Below are positions 32,319 through 45,600 of a DNA stretch of 64,000 nucleotides, piece by piece. The position numbers were made by a program, and so were the translations under genes. This DNA comes from Trichobilharzia szidati. Lineage: Eukaryota > Platyhelminthes > Trematoda > Strigeidida > Schistosomatidae. The stretch is from contig OX235279.1 in NCBI GenBank assembly GCA_944472155.2, positions 120,396,110 to 120,460,109 on the forward strand, read 5' to 3'. The notes under the pieces are model-generated. The model saw nothing but the letters and a program-made list of their open reading frames with translations. It was not told the DNA's origin and did no database searches. The first letter of the stretch is position 1, and each line of letters begins with the position of its first letter.

Positions 32319-35300
32319 TCAAGTTACTCTGACACTTATGGTTGGCAACCAGTGTTGCATAGTGATGAAGCTGGAGTTATATTTTTCTACAATGTCCTAC
32401 TCTTTTATGGACAAGCAGCTGAAGAAAGGATTGTCTGTCATGAATTTGTAATCACCTTTGCTGTCGGCAAATATTTTAGCCGCACTTATTATGAACTGCG
32501 TACCCGTAAAATCGGCTCAAAAGCCGATCTATTAACAGATGAGGAAACGACCTATAAACATCTAGCTTCTTATCATGTAAACCTACACATATTCATTTGC
32601 ATTTCAACCTAAAAGAGGAAATGAGAGCTAAGAAATAATAAACCTCGAGAATACCGTAGCTTCATTCGGCATTCTTTAATAACGTGATGTGTAAAAGTTG
32701 CCTGAGAAAGCACATAAAGGAACATAGATACTGAATACAACTTAGGGAATCCTAGATTGTACTCGTGGCTTAGCATTATCTCTTGAAAAGACATTATGTG
32801 CACCAGAGTTGTGTACAGTGTTTACTGAAGTAAAAGCGTTTCAGTGCATGCATGAATACGAACACATCTATTTATCATTCCATTATGTTAAAATGCAAGC
32901 AGTAATTTGGAATTACATCTATGGAACATCGCTGACTTGTAAATAAGATGCTTTGACAGACAGAAACTCCGACAGTAACATCTGTGAAAGTCCATTTTAC
33001 CGGGTGAAAGATTCCGACGAGCACGTATAACAAAAAGAACTGATGGGAGCCTAAGAAGACCGATTCACAGAAAACCTACTTGGAATGTTCAACTAACAAG
33101 CTTCTATAGCTGGGTGCCCATTCAACAAAAGCGGAATTTAATTAAATCACTTGCCACCCGCATCCAACGCATCTGTAGTCCCGACGTTCTGGAAACAGAA
33201 TTCTACATTCTAAGAGAAATTCTCATCCAAAATGGATACCCAATGAGATTCATCGACAAAAATATCAAACCAAGAATTCTCAGAAAAGAAACTTTAATTG
33301 AACTTGGATTTCAAGGGAGATTTAGCAAGCGATATTCTCAAGAGAAGGATCACATCATCTCTAAGAAGAACATTCTTTGCAGCAACGCTAAGAATAGTGC
33401 TCTCCAGTCTCCCACTGATCTGCAGAAGTCTCAAGGACAAGATTCCGCATCTGACCACTTCTGTGTGCATATATCAGTTCACCTGCTGCTGTGGAGCCAG
33501 GTACATCGGTCGTTCGACGCACACCCTGTCCAAGAGGATTCAAGAACAATATCCAGCATGGTTGCGAAAAGGCAATAGTGGTGCAATAAGGAGTGCGATA
33601 ATTGAACACCTGGTTAACACTGGTCATTCCATTTACACAAACGCCTCCTTCAAAGTAATCCACAGAGTCAAGAATAACCTATCAAAGGCAATGCGGTTTC
33701 GTCTTCTTTGTATCGCTGAAGCTCTGGCCATTGACATAGAAAAACCGGAGCTGTGCATACAAAAAAGGATTACTCAACAACTTCTACTGTCTTGGTAACA
33801 ACTTTTTTGATTTGGTTTTTTGATTTTGACGACTTAATTTTGTTTCTCTGCCTGTTCTTAAATTGCTTATAATTCTTGTATTCATCTAGAACTCTAACGC
33901 AATTTCGTATTATCTACTTTGTTTCTATGTGCATCCTGAGTAAAACTCACTCATCAAACTATTCATATTGTTACATAACTTCTTTTAACAACTGATTGTG
34001 ACAACTCGTCACCTTTGTTACTACCCTAATTTCATTGACATCTAATTTTCTTGACTAATTTTGTATTACGTAACTGCAATTACCAATCTTCGCCTGTTTA
34101 GTTAAAATAACTATAACCAATTGCATTTTTGTTTGACAAACTTAATGTACACATACATACAAAATAACACATATATATTTGCGATTGTACAGCTAAGAAA
34201 ATGAATTCGCCGAAAAGACTCTTCTCTGATCTACGTCTTTTGTTTTCATTAATTCCTGAATGGAGATTATACTTGAAAAGTTGAAATTCTCGGTAGGTGA
34301 ACTAATTAATGATATTTACTAAGTGGGTTGAGGAATCTTTATTAAATGTCTGTGGTAACCAATGATATATGGTGTTAGCACTTTTTCTTGATTACTGCAA
34401 CCTCTGGAGAAGTTCAATGTTCCGCCTGCTTGCCACTTCACAGATTATCTACACCTGTCATCTGTCTCGGCATTTCAATGTAACGACAAATACATTTTTC
34501 ACTTGACCAGCGGTGTTGTATAGTATATTTTTTTCATTTTTGTTGTTTATTTATTTAAGAGATATTTTTTCGTAGATGTTAGGGCAGAGTTTTCTAGGAA
34601 AGGCATTCTCCTCCGCTTCCCTTGATAATTCACTTCAACAGGATTTACTATGTCTGTATAACATGAGTGAATGTGATTTAAGTCTGCAATACCAAGTCAT
34701 CCGTTGGCTCAAGATGAAAAATCGGCTAATAATCAAGAAGCCAGCTAGCTATTCACCTATAAGAAGTCAATTGCGTTCTCCATTGATAGCATGGTTTTTT
34801 ATACGTATGGATCAGTATATGGAGACATGGGTGACTTCATTTCTTTACACAATTTTATTAATTTTCAGTTTTTGAATTCGAATAGTACTTCAACTTTACT
34901 GCAAATAATGACAGAGACTCGAAAATAGGATAATCTGCTTGATTACTAATCACATTTGACGAAGTGATTTTGACCAATTATCATGCAGGTTGCATGATTA
35001 GTAATCACTTAATTGTTTCAAATATTACTGATACTTTCTGTTTAGGCATTTTTCATTTTGCTATGGATCTTGTGAGTGAATTACTTGTAGGCTGTATTAA
35101 TTGCTTCAATCAATTTCCTTAGAGTGTGGACTAATTATTTACCAATATTATGAGGTATAACATGACACAGTTGAAGAATGATTGCATGTTTCTAATAAAA
35201 GTGAAAAGAGGAAGTATCTCTCCTATTCATTATTGGGGCGGAGAAATGAACTCGATACTATCTGAAATACACCATTCCCAATGAGCTTTTTTGCAAAACA

Positions 35301-35544
35301 CTATCTTACCATCTACTGCCATATTCTGCCTCTGTGTCCACCCATTGTGTCAACACTTGTAGCTTATTTAAATGTAGAACTGTTTTCAATGATTCTCAGT
35401 CAGTGGAATTATTGTATTGTACTTATTGTATTTCCAGAATCATCAAGCTGAATCTGCTCAAAATGTCCACCAGAATCGTTGTTCCACATCTAATTCTGAT
35501 GATTCTGTTCACAAAATATATGCCGGAGTAAATGAATCTCGTTG
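32319..35544 (+). CDS. Unrecognised spliced gene, copy 1 (candidate exons 32319-32576, 34576-34830, 35438-35544)
   Basis: Three open stretches with splice signals join in phase 0. Exon b (acceptor CTTCAATTCAG, donor GTAAAC, 86 codons) encodes SSYSDTYGWQPVLHSDEAGV, FFYNVLLFYGQAAEERIVCH and RTYYELRTRKIGSKADLLTD. Exon c (acceptor TTTTTTCGTAG, donor GTGACT, 85 codons) encodes MLGQSFLGKAFSSASLDN, LYNMSECDLSLQYQVIRWLK and RSPLIAWFF. Exon d (acceptor TTGTATTTCCAG, donor GTGCGT, 107 bases) encodes NHQAESAQNVHQNRCSTSNS and KIYAGVNESR. No stop interrupts any of them in the complete copies. The 5' and 3' ends are not found. A plus-strand PLE fragment lies inside the intron between b and c. I recognise no family; exon c is the weakest call. 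Confidence 0.4.
33020..33800 (+). mobile_element. Penelope-like element fragment with GIY-YIG endonuclease, plus strand (copy 1)
   Basis: The frame reads RITKRTDGSLRRPIHRKPTW, then LTSFYSWVPIQQKRNLIKSL, IQRICSPDVLETEFYILREI and NGYPMRFIDKNIK: the end of a PLE reverse transcriptase. A frameshift near 33297 moves to a frame encoding DFKGDLASDILKRRITSSLR and then the GIY-YIG endonuclease: IYQFTCCCGARYIGRSTHTL, IQEQYPAWLRKG, IEHLVNTGHSIY and a C-terminus ending LLLSW at 33798. In PLEs the RT copies element RNA and the endonuclease nicks DNA. The RT core with YVDD is missing. It is related to, but distinct from, the minus-strand PLE in the same unit and closer to the one at 12583-13495. Confidence 0.85.
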
Positions 35545-35683
35545 GTGCGTTTTCTGTGTTTCAGAGTATTTTTTGTATGCTACTGTTTTACTAATATATG
35601 TGTACAACTTGGGCACTGTGGTAGTAAGTAATTCCATATTAGTTTGTTTATTAGATATATCACACAGTGAAACAGTATCATTT

Positions 35684-36475
35684 ACTGGATGACGTTTCGA
35701 ACAAAATTTATTGTTCATAATCATATCGACTGTAATCACACGACTTTGACACTTGAGTTTTATAGTTTTCTTTGTTCTCCCCTATTTGTCGTATGGGTAG
35801 TAGAATTTTCCAGATATCGGGGACATGTGATGAATCATTCCTATTACATGTATCTGTAGTTGATTCGATAAACAAAGCTTCTGTTATCAATCTCTCCCTA
35901 TACCCTGTGACATTAGATTTTAAAACTGTCATCCTATCCCATCCTATTGTATGGTTGTGTGTAACTGCATGTAGTGCTATCTATGGCTGAACTATTCTCC
36001 AGATTTCTTATCTTATTCGGGTCAACCAATCTAGATTTTGCTAGGTTTTTATGTTCAGCTAGTCTGACTGCCCCTGTTCTACTAGTTTGACCTATGTATT
36101 TCACCTGACAATCATTGCAGGGTATGAGATAAACTAAATTGTTTTGTCTTAAAGGCTCTACAGGATTGATCCTTTAACCGACAAAGCTTGTTTCCAATTG
36201 AGTTTGTGGGTTTGAATGCCAACCACCTTTATTCCTGCCTTGTTAAGAATTCTGCGTAAGGCTTCCGAGGTTCCTTCCTTGTATGGAATTACTACTGATG
36301 ATTTAGATTCCTTATTATTGGTGTCGTCATTAATATTATTATTATTATCACTATTATTATTATAATTACCATTATTATTGTTATTATCACTATCACTACT
36401 ATCATTATTTATTTTATTTTTACATTTCCTTACATATTTCTTGACTAATTTATCCGGGTAGTTATTAGGTTTTGA
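35684..36475 (-). mobile_element. Penelope-like element 3' part, minus strand, with terminal hammerhead-like motif (copy 1)
   Basis: On the minus strand an Asn/Asp-rich linker encoded by an ATT-type microsatellite (about 36335-36410) leads into SSVVIPYKEGTSEALRRILN and KVVGIQTHKLNWKQALSVKG. A stop and frame change follow, then the GIY-YIG core NNLVYLIPCNDCQVKYIGQT and RLAEHKNL (about 36145-36041). The element then runs into its terminal sequence. That ends with the hammerhead-like motif at 35684-35730: stem II GAACA/TGTTC, GAAACGTC and partial stem I. Compared with GAGCA/TGCTC at 12634 the stem shows a paired change. It converges on the plus-strand PLE of the same unit. Confidence 0.8.
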
Positions 36476-36514
36476 ATTATTACGTTTTGAAGGATAGTGT
36501 TGCGTTCATACTAG

Positions 36515-36833
36515 TGTGGTGAGAGCTGTCTACTAGCCAAATTGGTAGACAGTAATTTACGTCAATTCTTACCCTCTCAAGATTTGTCGTGAGAAAATAT
36601 GAACAAAGACTCATTCAAAACCGACCACAGCAGACTTTGTGTAGGCGGATACAGTTAACATATAGATGATCTGACATTCAGGAAACAGTCACAAAGAGAT
36701 GGAAGATTAACCAATCAGAAGACTGTGTTTGTTTGCTTAACTAAACTATAATAATGTACATGAAAATATATAAATATGCTTTGATTTCCTTAATAAACGA
36801 TCTGTAGCCTGGCCCTTGTCTTCTCTTGTTACA
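36515..36833. mobile_element. Solo LTR of an LTR retrotransposon (copy 1)
   Basis: A 319-bp block begins TGTGGTGAGAGC, ends CTTGTTACA and is flanked on both sides by CTAG, a 4-bp target duplication as made by Ty3/gypsy-type integrases. Inside are a TATA-like ATATATAAATAT (about 36766-36776) and an AATAAA signal (36792-36797), the usual LTR order of promoter and polyadenylation signal. No internal gag-pol is present, so it is a solo LTR. The family is not assigned. Confidence 0.65.
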
Positions 36834-37046
36834 CTAGTATTGTCTTGTTATTTTCTGCTTGATTTTAAACCATTGAATAAGAGAGATATGAGGGTTAAGC
36901 GCATTGAATAAGTGTTCACATTATTATGACTAATGTGTACCGTTTATAATATTTATAAACAGACTTCAATTTCCGGAGTAATACTTAATTGAGTGTGTAT
37001 ATCACTCTCCTAATATGACTTGTATGGTTTGTTTTCTTTTCATCAG

Positions 37047-38733
37047 TCACCACGGGACTTATGATGTCGTTTTACGAGCAGGCTCAAGAGAAATATATGC
37101 TCATCGGTTTGTCTTGGCAGCCCATTCACCATACTTCGAAGCCATGTTTCGGTGCCCAATGAGGGAATCGCGTTCGTCATACATCGAGCTTCATGGCATT
37201 GAAGCTACCGCACTTATTCAATTAGTTGAATATATGTATACTAGTGGTATGTTCACGATTAGTGTATATTGTTAGTGTGAAGTTATATATTATTGAATCT
37301 TTCCATTGTGAATTCTACTGCAATAAACAGCAATATATTCTGACAGATCACAACTACCGTTGTTTTGAGACAATCAATAAGACTCTCCGAACTTAGTCTA
37401 CTCTGTGAACATGATTATTTACAATGGTGAGCGAACTGGTAATTTTTGGAAGGGTGAGACTGGATTCTCAAAGGCACTGCTACTGACTCATCGAGATGTC
37501 TTACTTCATGTATGTTCTATTCGCTTCTAAACGTTGAGTGTTTGCAGACTTAGTTAGTTTTTATGCAGATTTCTTCACCAGTTGTGAAAAGCAGGTAGCA
37601 CTGGACAGATGTCTCGTCCTAGTGTGCGACTCGGCTGAAGCGTGATTTCCAGTGGAATGCTTTATCGGTTTGTGTTGACATCTACACTGACAGTCGTATT
37701 TATGCTCCCCAAAGTATTATAAAAATTACCTAAAGATAATTATTGTTCAGGGTAAAATATCTGATCACATGGTATACGTGAGGTACTCATATCTCTTAGG
37801 CTGTCTAATTTCAAATTTTCATGCGTCTATGTGGTGCTTTGTCTTACGTTATTTTAGAAATCAGTGTGACGGAAGACAATGTGCAATCTCTACTACCAGC
37901 TGCAGACTTTTTACAGCTGACAGTTGTTCGTGACAAATGCTGTGAATTTCTCGAATCACATCTTCATGTCAGTAACTGTTTGTCTATTCGAAGGTTCGCT
38001 GTTTTCTATAACTGTTCCAGTTTACTTAAGTCCTGTGAAAGCTTCATCATACGCAATGTCAGGTACGTTTATTTCTTCCCCACAGTTGACTTTCAGGAGT
38101 GTTTCTGTCATTAAATTGATTCGTATTTGGTTTTAAACTCCTAACCTGCACTACAATGATTGGGTGGCTTATTATCTGTCAACACGAACAAACTTATCAG
38201 TTTGAGTATTGAGATCATCCGTACAGCACTAGGGGTCATTTAGAGGATAAAGTGATTACAAAAGTCCCCTTAAATAAGACTTTCGAAGGTTGGCAGTTTT
38301 TTCCGCGGTTACCACCTCCTACCTATTAGGTAAGAAAATTAAGGACAGTTCAGCGGAGAATATTTGCTTTATTTAAGATGTCATCTTTAGAGGCTGAACA
38401 TCAAGTAAATATTTTCGCTGAGTCAAGTTTCATTTATTTAAGCAGGAGACTTCAATAATTTGTGGGAAGGAAAATAATATACCTAGTATCTGGTGTTTAG
38501 AATAGACCATATTTGCTGCATCTAGCTTTCCATTCAGAGAAGCTTTACTAATCGCTATTTTCTGAATATTAACCATCCATCTTCAATTCTGTTTCAGGAA
38601 AGTATTGGCAGAAGATGAGTTCTCAGAACTGGATCCAGATGGAATTTTGGAATTTGCTTCTATCTTCATCTCACGCATCCCACTCTACAACCTCCTTCGA
38701 AGCTATGCTCGGGTGGTTAGGTTGTTCTCCTAA
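37047..38733 (+). pseudogene. Kelch-like BTB-BACK gene piece, copy 2
   Basis: Exons at 37047-37246, 37858-38062 and 38598-38733, with the same splice sites and peptide as copy 1 and the same extra T frameshift in BACK. Differences from copy 1 are synonymous where seen (for example ATT to ATC in YIEL). Confidence 0.75.
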
Positions 38734-41700
38734 GTATAAATGCACGACGAAGATAACTTCAAAGAATTCCCTGAGATGTTCGATCTTCTTTTTTGGTACA
38801 GAAGAGTCGATGGCTTTTTCAATTCTTAACCCTTGTGTTACGGTATATTTGATTGCGGTTCTTAATCATTACTTATTTCTCTGACAACGCCGACCACGCA
38901 TCACCTGCCAACATTCAAATCGAAAAAATCCTAAGCGGTGACTTATTCTTTCTGGTGCTGTTGTCATTGATATTTTTATATTTTGTTTCTATTTTTGTAA
39001 ATGCGAAATACAGACAATTCTACTAAATCGGAGATTCTGAATTCTGTCCTCTGTCCTCCGTTTTTGGTTGACTGGTTTATTGGTATTCAGTCTATGCGGA
39101 CTGCAATTAAAAACAAACGTTACATTTTGGTGTCGCTATGGTGAGTTTCATCTTCAGATTTACCGTGTTAAATCCCAGATTGTGTTCAATGATCTGATAT
39201 AAGGAGTTGGTCTAAGAATATTCGAGATGGCAAAAGTGGAGTTCACTTCATTACTACTGTTAGACTAAAAGCATGTAATCCACTGAAGGCTCTCTTATTT
39301 ATTTATTACAAATACGCCGATTTCATGTGGGGAGATTCTCAGTCTCACATAAGAAGCCAGGCAGTTTTCATACTTACCCCATTGGTGAATCACGTTTACA
39401 GTCTATAAGAATGTACAATGATTCACTGACGAATACTGTTCGTCACAGTCTACCTCTTGTTGATAGTGTCAACATCCCTTTGAAATCTTAAATTCGTAAC
39501 AATAGAGCCTATGATAATAATAATAATGGCAGTAATTAATTCAAAAATGCATAAGTAGTATCAAATTAGATTACTGGAGGTAGAGAGTGACCGGTGAATT
39601 CCGAAGCATAAATCAGAAAATAGGTTGTCATTTGTACAACTTATGCTTAGTACATTGGTCGATCATGCAGGGAGAAAAATGCTTGAGGAATTCAGTCGAC
39701 TTAAGAATACATACATTGAGCACTTAATAATAAATCTTGTTTCTTCTGACGATGCAATAACTCATCTTTTGTTTTCTGTGATCTCCGTTCACAGTTTGTT
39801 ATTAGGTTACAGTTTGTGAGAAATACGTTCTCTCTCTGAGATACAGGTACAGTGTCGAAATACATAAAGCCATGCATAGGTTAACAGACGAACGAGGTAT
39901 CCTGCTGTTAGTTTCTTTAGTTTAGTATTATACGGTACCGAGTGAGTGAAGGTATGTGCAAGAGTTTGAAGTATTTGCACTGCATATTATTAGAATCTCA
40001 ACTTCAGCCTTTTATTCATCCGACCTGGAGAACAGAATGCATCATTTGCATACACTGCAGCTAGACATCTGTTGCAGGCAATCATACGTGCATACAACGT
40101 TTGCGCTTGTACATATATATAAGTGTTACTTGCATCATTGTCCTTGAATATGTTGATCAAAATGAAACCCTTGAAATATTTAATAATACTCATCGATCAA
40201 TTGGTTTCACTGAAGAAATGAAATCAGAAGGAGGATTTCCAGTTTTCGATTTCAGTTCGAGTTGAACTGATGGAGCAAGCGAGAGATCAGTCCACTGTAA
40301 ATCCGAATAGAATGGGTTGCTGACTAACTTCACTAACTAGGCGTGTTCATTGAAGTCTCCAAGAGGAGAAACTGCACAGCACCTTGTCCTTATACATCAT
40401 TCCGCAAAGATAGCTACACCACGCTTCCAAACTTCTCTGATTATCACCTACATATTTTGGTGAACTGGATTGTTTCATGAAGTTGTCTATCATACTAACT
40501 TAAATAGAAGAACAAAAGGTTCAGCGAAGAGTCTCTTTCCGGCGAATTCATTCACTTAGCTCTACAATCACATTTGTCTGCAATTATTGTGTGTGTATGT
40601 GCGTGTGTAGGTTGGGATTGTCAAACAAGCATACAAACAAGTCAGGGTTATTGTTTACGTCATCAAGATGTTTCAGAAATGTGGTGAATAATCAAATCTT
40701 AACTGTGTACCCACCCAATCATCTACAAAGTCGAAGGAAGCATCCGTAGAATGATAATTTTCCGTGTAATTCGCACTGCAGAGGCCTCAGTGATCCGGAA
40801 AGAAAACCGTGATTTATGTACACAGAAGAAACTTCTCCACCTCCTCCTTCTACCTTGAGTATAATTCCAACTTCTACTATCCTGTTAGTAATGCTTTTCT
40901 GAATTTCCTTATGACTTCTTAGTGTCATCTTTATGTCTCTGGATTCTGTCGAAACTGTGGCATCTTTGGTCGAGTAAAGAGCCTTTACGAACACGCTGAG
41001 CGACCTTCGTAGCCATGTTAACGGAAGTGCCAAATATGCAGATAGGTACTGATATTATGAGGCCACCCACAACTTCAAAAGGAAGCAGCCGATACACATT
41101 AATGATGATCGGCTATTTTACCAAACGATGTAAAGTAGTGCCATTGTAACGGGAAGATACAGCTGCCTTCGACGGTGTGTTTGTTAGCCACTGGATATCT
41201 GTCTTCTGGTTATCACAATCATTGTATTCTAGTTGTGGCGCGTTCTTCGGAAGTCGACTTACTCCTGATGTCAGCAATGCATTTGACATTCAGAAGACTC
41301 ACGCGAAGGAAAAGATCCAGAGGATCATGTTAACTGATCAGTCAAGAACGTACTTCTTGCTTTACTCTGCCAGCGCCTCCTCACCTATTACTCTCCAGTT
41401 CATTCACCAATAGGTTTTTATCGTCCCTTGCTTTTGCTTGATAATGAATCACGTCTCTTAGTTGAGGTTCACACACCACTTCTAACTTTTGAGCAGGTAG
41501 ATCATACCTCTTATGTTCGAGAATTTCACAGCCTCCCGGTATTAAATTAGGATCAACTGTAGTCATCAGGCTATCACCAGAAAAATATCCATGATCCGCA
41601 AACATGTCTGACTCCACCACCAATCTGAATCATGCTCAATTTTCCGCGTCCCATGGCATGAGTTATTTAAAATCATGCGGGCACGCCCTCAAAATGCCTC

Positions 41701-42658
41701 TTTGTTGTTAGCAACAATCAGTTGAGACTTTAAGGTAAATCTTCGCAAAACAATCTTACCAGCTGAGACCAACCAGCATCTATCTGTGTGTAGCTCCAGC
41801 TGCTGGAATAACAAGTTATCTAGTCCGGAAACTTGATGCTGAAAACAGTGTCTCTGGAGAAAATAAGGCAGTGTAATGGAGTAAAATCTTATTTGATGAA
41901 ACACTAACCAGTGTTCTGTTTTCTTTCCCTGCAGAGAGAGACTCTGAAATCAATTCCTTGACACAGCAGCAAGAACAATTTTTGAAGCTCTCAATAACGG
42001 GGACAAAATGGATGACAGACTGTTAAGTTTTGTTCTGCACACTCTGAATTCACTTTGTGCTGAATACATACTTCTTACCTAGCTTGAATTTCGTCTGACA
42101 GTCTGTTTGTCACGGATGCAGCGTACCTACTCAATTCCGGCTGTGAAGTTTATATCACTGCCAGGATATGTTAGAGTGTATCTGTAGCATCATATGCATT
42201 CAGGTTAACTTCTGCATTTCGGAAATATGTTTCTACGTTGCCAGTCTGGGAAATAGGACCAGATAAACCTGTTCGCTGTTCACTATGATAAGCATAAATT
42301 TCGGAATCTGGTCAAGTAGTAATAATAATTTAGTAATGATACGCAAAATAAAAAAGTAAAAAAGAAACAAACTCGCAGTATTGAGGCGAGAGTTCCTCTG
42401 AGGTCTCACTAATTCAGACGATTGAGTTGAGTTCACGAGCAAGAGAGACTAATAGCTTTCTGCTCAACTGTAATTATTTAGCGTAGAGTAGAAATTAGTG
42501 GGTAAGGTAGGTCAGAAAAATAATTAGAACGTCTAAAATACAAAATATATTTTCGGACTGATTCTGTACAGCGAGGATGTCTAATTGGCTAGCCAACCGA
42601 AGTTAACACGACAGCGCTGTAAATGGCACAAGTACTTGACCGCTTACCTTCAATTCAG

Positions 42659-45600
42659 TCAAGTTACTCTGACACTTATGGTTGGCAACCAGTGTTGCAT
42701 AGTGATGAAGCTGGAGTTATATTTTTCTACAATGTCCTACTCTTTTATGGACAAGCAGCTGAAGAAAGGATTGTCTGTCATGAATTTGTAATCACCTTTG
42801 CTGTCGGCAAATATTTTAGCCGCACTTATTATGAACTGCGTACCCGTAAAATCGGCTCAAAAGCCGATCTATTAACAGATGAGGAAACGACCTATAAACA
42901 TCTAGCTTCTTATCATGTAAACCTACACATATTCATTTGCATTTCAACCTAAAAGAGGAAATGAGAGCTAAGAAATAATAAACCTCGAGAATACCGTAGC
43001 TTCATTCGGCATTCTTTAATAACGTGATGTGTAAAAGTTGCCTGAGAAAGCACATAAAGGAACATAGATACTGAATACAACTTAGGGAATCCTAGATTGT
43101 ACTCGTGGCTTAGCATTATCTCTTGAAAAGACATTATGTGCACCAGAGTTGTGTACAGTGTTTACTGAAGTAAAAGCGTTTCAGTGCATGCATGAATACG
43201 AACACATCTATTTATCATTCCATTATGTTAAAATGCAAGCAGTAATTTGGAATTACATCTATGGAACATCGCTGACTTGTAAATAAGATGCTTTGACAGA
43301 CAGAAACTCCGACAGTAACATCTGTGAAAGTCCATTTTACCGGGTGAAAGATTCCGACGAGCACGTATAACAAGAAGAACTGATGGGAGCCTAAGAAGAT
43401 CGATTCACAGAAAACCTACTTGGAATGTTCAACTAACAAGCTTCTATAGCTGGGTGCCCATTCAACAAAAGCGGAATTTAATTAAATCACTTGCCACCCG
43501 CATCCAACGCATCTGTAGTCCCGACGTTCTGGAAACAGAATTCTACATTCTAAGAGAAATTCTCATCCAAAATGGATACCCAATGAGATTCATCGACAAA
43601 AATATCAAACCAAGAATTCTCAGAAAAGAAACTTTAATTGAACTTGGATTTCAAGGGAGATTTAGCAAGCGATATTCTCAAGAGAAGGATCACATCATCT
43701 CTAAGAAGAACATTCTTTGCAGCAACGCTAAGAATAGTGCTCTCCAGTCTCCCACTGATCTGCAGAAGTCTCAAGGACAAGATTCCGCATCTGACCACTT
43801 CTGTGTGCATATATCAGTTCACCTGCTGCTGTGGAGCCAGGTACATCGGTCGTTCGACGCACACCCTGTCCAAGAGGATTCAAGAACAATATCCAGCATG
43901 GTTGCGAAAAGGCAATAGTGGTGCAATAAGGAGTGCGATAATTGAACACCTGGTTAACACTGGTCATTCCATTTACACAAACGCCTCCTTCAAAGTAATC
44001 CACAGAGTCAAGAATAACCTATCAAAGGCAATGCGGTTTCGTCTTCTTTGTATCGCTGAAGCTCTGGCCATTGACATAGAAAAACCGGAGCTGTGCATAC
44101 AAAAAAGGATTACTCAACAACTTCTACTGTCTTGGTAACAACTTTTTTGATTTGGTTTTTTGATTTTGACGACTTGATTTTGTTTCTCTGCCTGTTCTTA
44201 AATTGCTTATAATTCTTGTTTTCATTTAGAACTCTAACGCAATTTCGTATTATCTACTTTGTTTCTATGTGCATCCTGAGTAAAACTCACTCATCAAACT
44301 ATTCATATTGTTACATAACTTCTTTTAACAACTGATTGTGACAACTCGTCACCTTTGTTACTACCCTAATTTCATTGACATCTAATTTTCTTGACTAATT
44401 TTGTATTACGTAACTGCAATTACCAATCTTCGCCTGTTTAGTTAAAATAACTATAACCAATTGCATTTTTGTTTGACAAACTTAATGTACACATACATAC
44501 AAAATAACACATATATATTTGCGATTGTACAGCTAAGAAAATGAATTCGCCGAAAAGACTCTTCTCTGATCTACGTCTTTTGTTTTCATTAATTCCTGAA
44601 TGGAGATTATACTTGAAAAGTTGAAATTCTCGGTAGGTGAACTAATTAATGATATTTACTAAGTGGGTTGAGGAATCTTTATTAAATGTCTGTGGTAACC
44701 AATGATATATGGTGTTAGCACTTTTTCTTGATTACTGCAACCTCTGGAGAAGTTCAATGTTCCGCCTGCTTGCCACTTCACAGATTATCTACACCTGTCA
44801 TCTGTCTCGGCATTTCAATGTAACGACAAATACATTTTTCACTTGACCAGCGGTGTTGTATAGTATATTTTTTTCATTTTTGTTGTTTATTTATTTAAGA
44901 GGTATTTTTTCGTAGATGTTAGGGCAGAGTTTTCTAGGAAAGGCATTCTCCTCCGCTTCCCTTGATAATTCACTTCAACAGGATTTACTATGTCTGTATA
45001 ACATGAGTGAATGTGATTTAAGTCTGCAATACCAAGTCATCCGTTGGCTCAAGATGAAAAATCGGCTAATAATCAAGAAGCCAGCTAGCTATTCACCTAT
45101 AAGAAGTCGATTGCGTTCTCCATTGATAGCATGGTTTTTTATACGTATGGATCAGTATATGGAGACATGGGTGACTTCATTTCTTTACACAATTTTATTA
45201 ATTTTCAGTTTTTGAATTCGAATAGTACTTCAACTTTACTGCAAATAATGACAGAGACTCGAAAATAGGATAATCTGCTTGATTACTAATCACATTTGAC
45301 GAAGTGATTTTGACCAATTATCATGCAGGTTGCATGATTAGTAATCACTTAATTGTTTCAAATATTACTGATACTTTCTGTTTAGGCATTTTTCATTTTG
45401 CTATGGATCTTGTGAGTGAATTACTTGTAGGCTGTATTAATTGCTTCAATCAATTTCCTTAGAGTGTGGACTAATTATTTACCAATATTATGAGGTATAA
45501 CATGACACAGTTGAAGAATGATTGCATGTTTCTAATAAAAGTGAAAAGAGGAAGTATCTCTCCTATTCATTATTGGGGCGGAGAAATGAACTCGATACTA

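Larger units (their letters stand above)
26659..37001 (+). repeat. Tandem unit, copy 1 (10343 bases visible)
   Basis: First visible copy of the macrosatellite, in the phase set by the gap edge. It is the most divergent copy. Differences include A at 28844 (C in the others), C at 28991 and G at 29002 (G and T in the others), CAGAAAC near 31487, and a G at 36702 in the LTR. Content: BTB-BACK exons, unrecognised exon chain, plus-strand PLE, minus-strand PLE, solo LTR. Confidence 0.9.

Noticed and set aside
34185..34260. A third hammerhead motif near the plus-strand PLE (words like GGCGAATTC and GAAGAGTC)
   Set aside because: The core CUGANGA and GAAA cannot be placed with correct stems; only the inverted similarity to 30165-30240 is supported.
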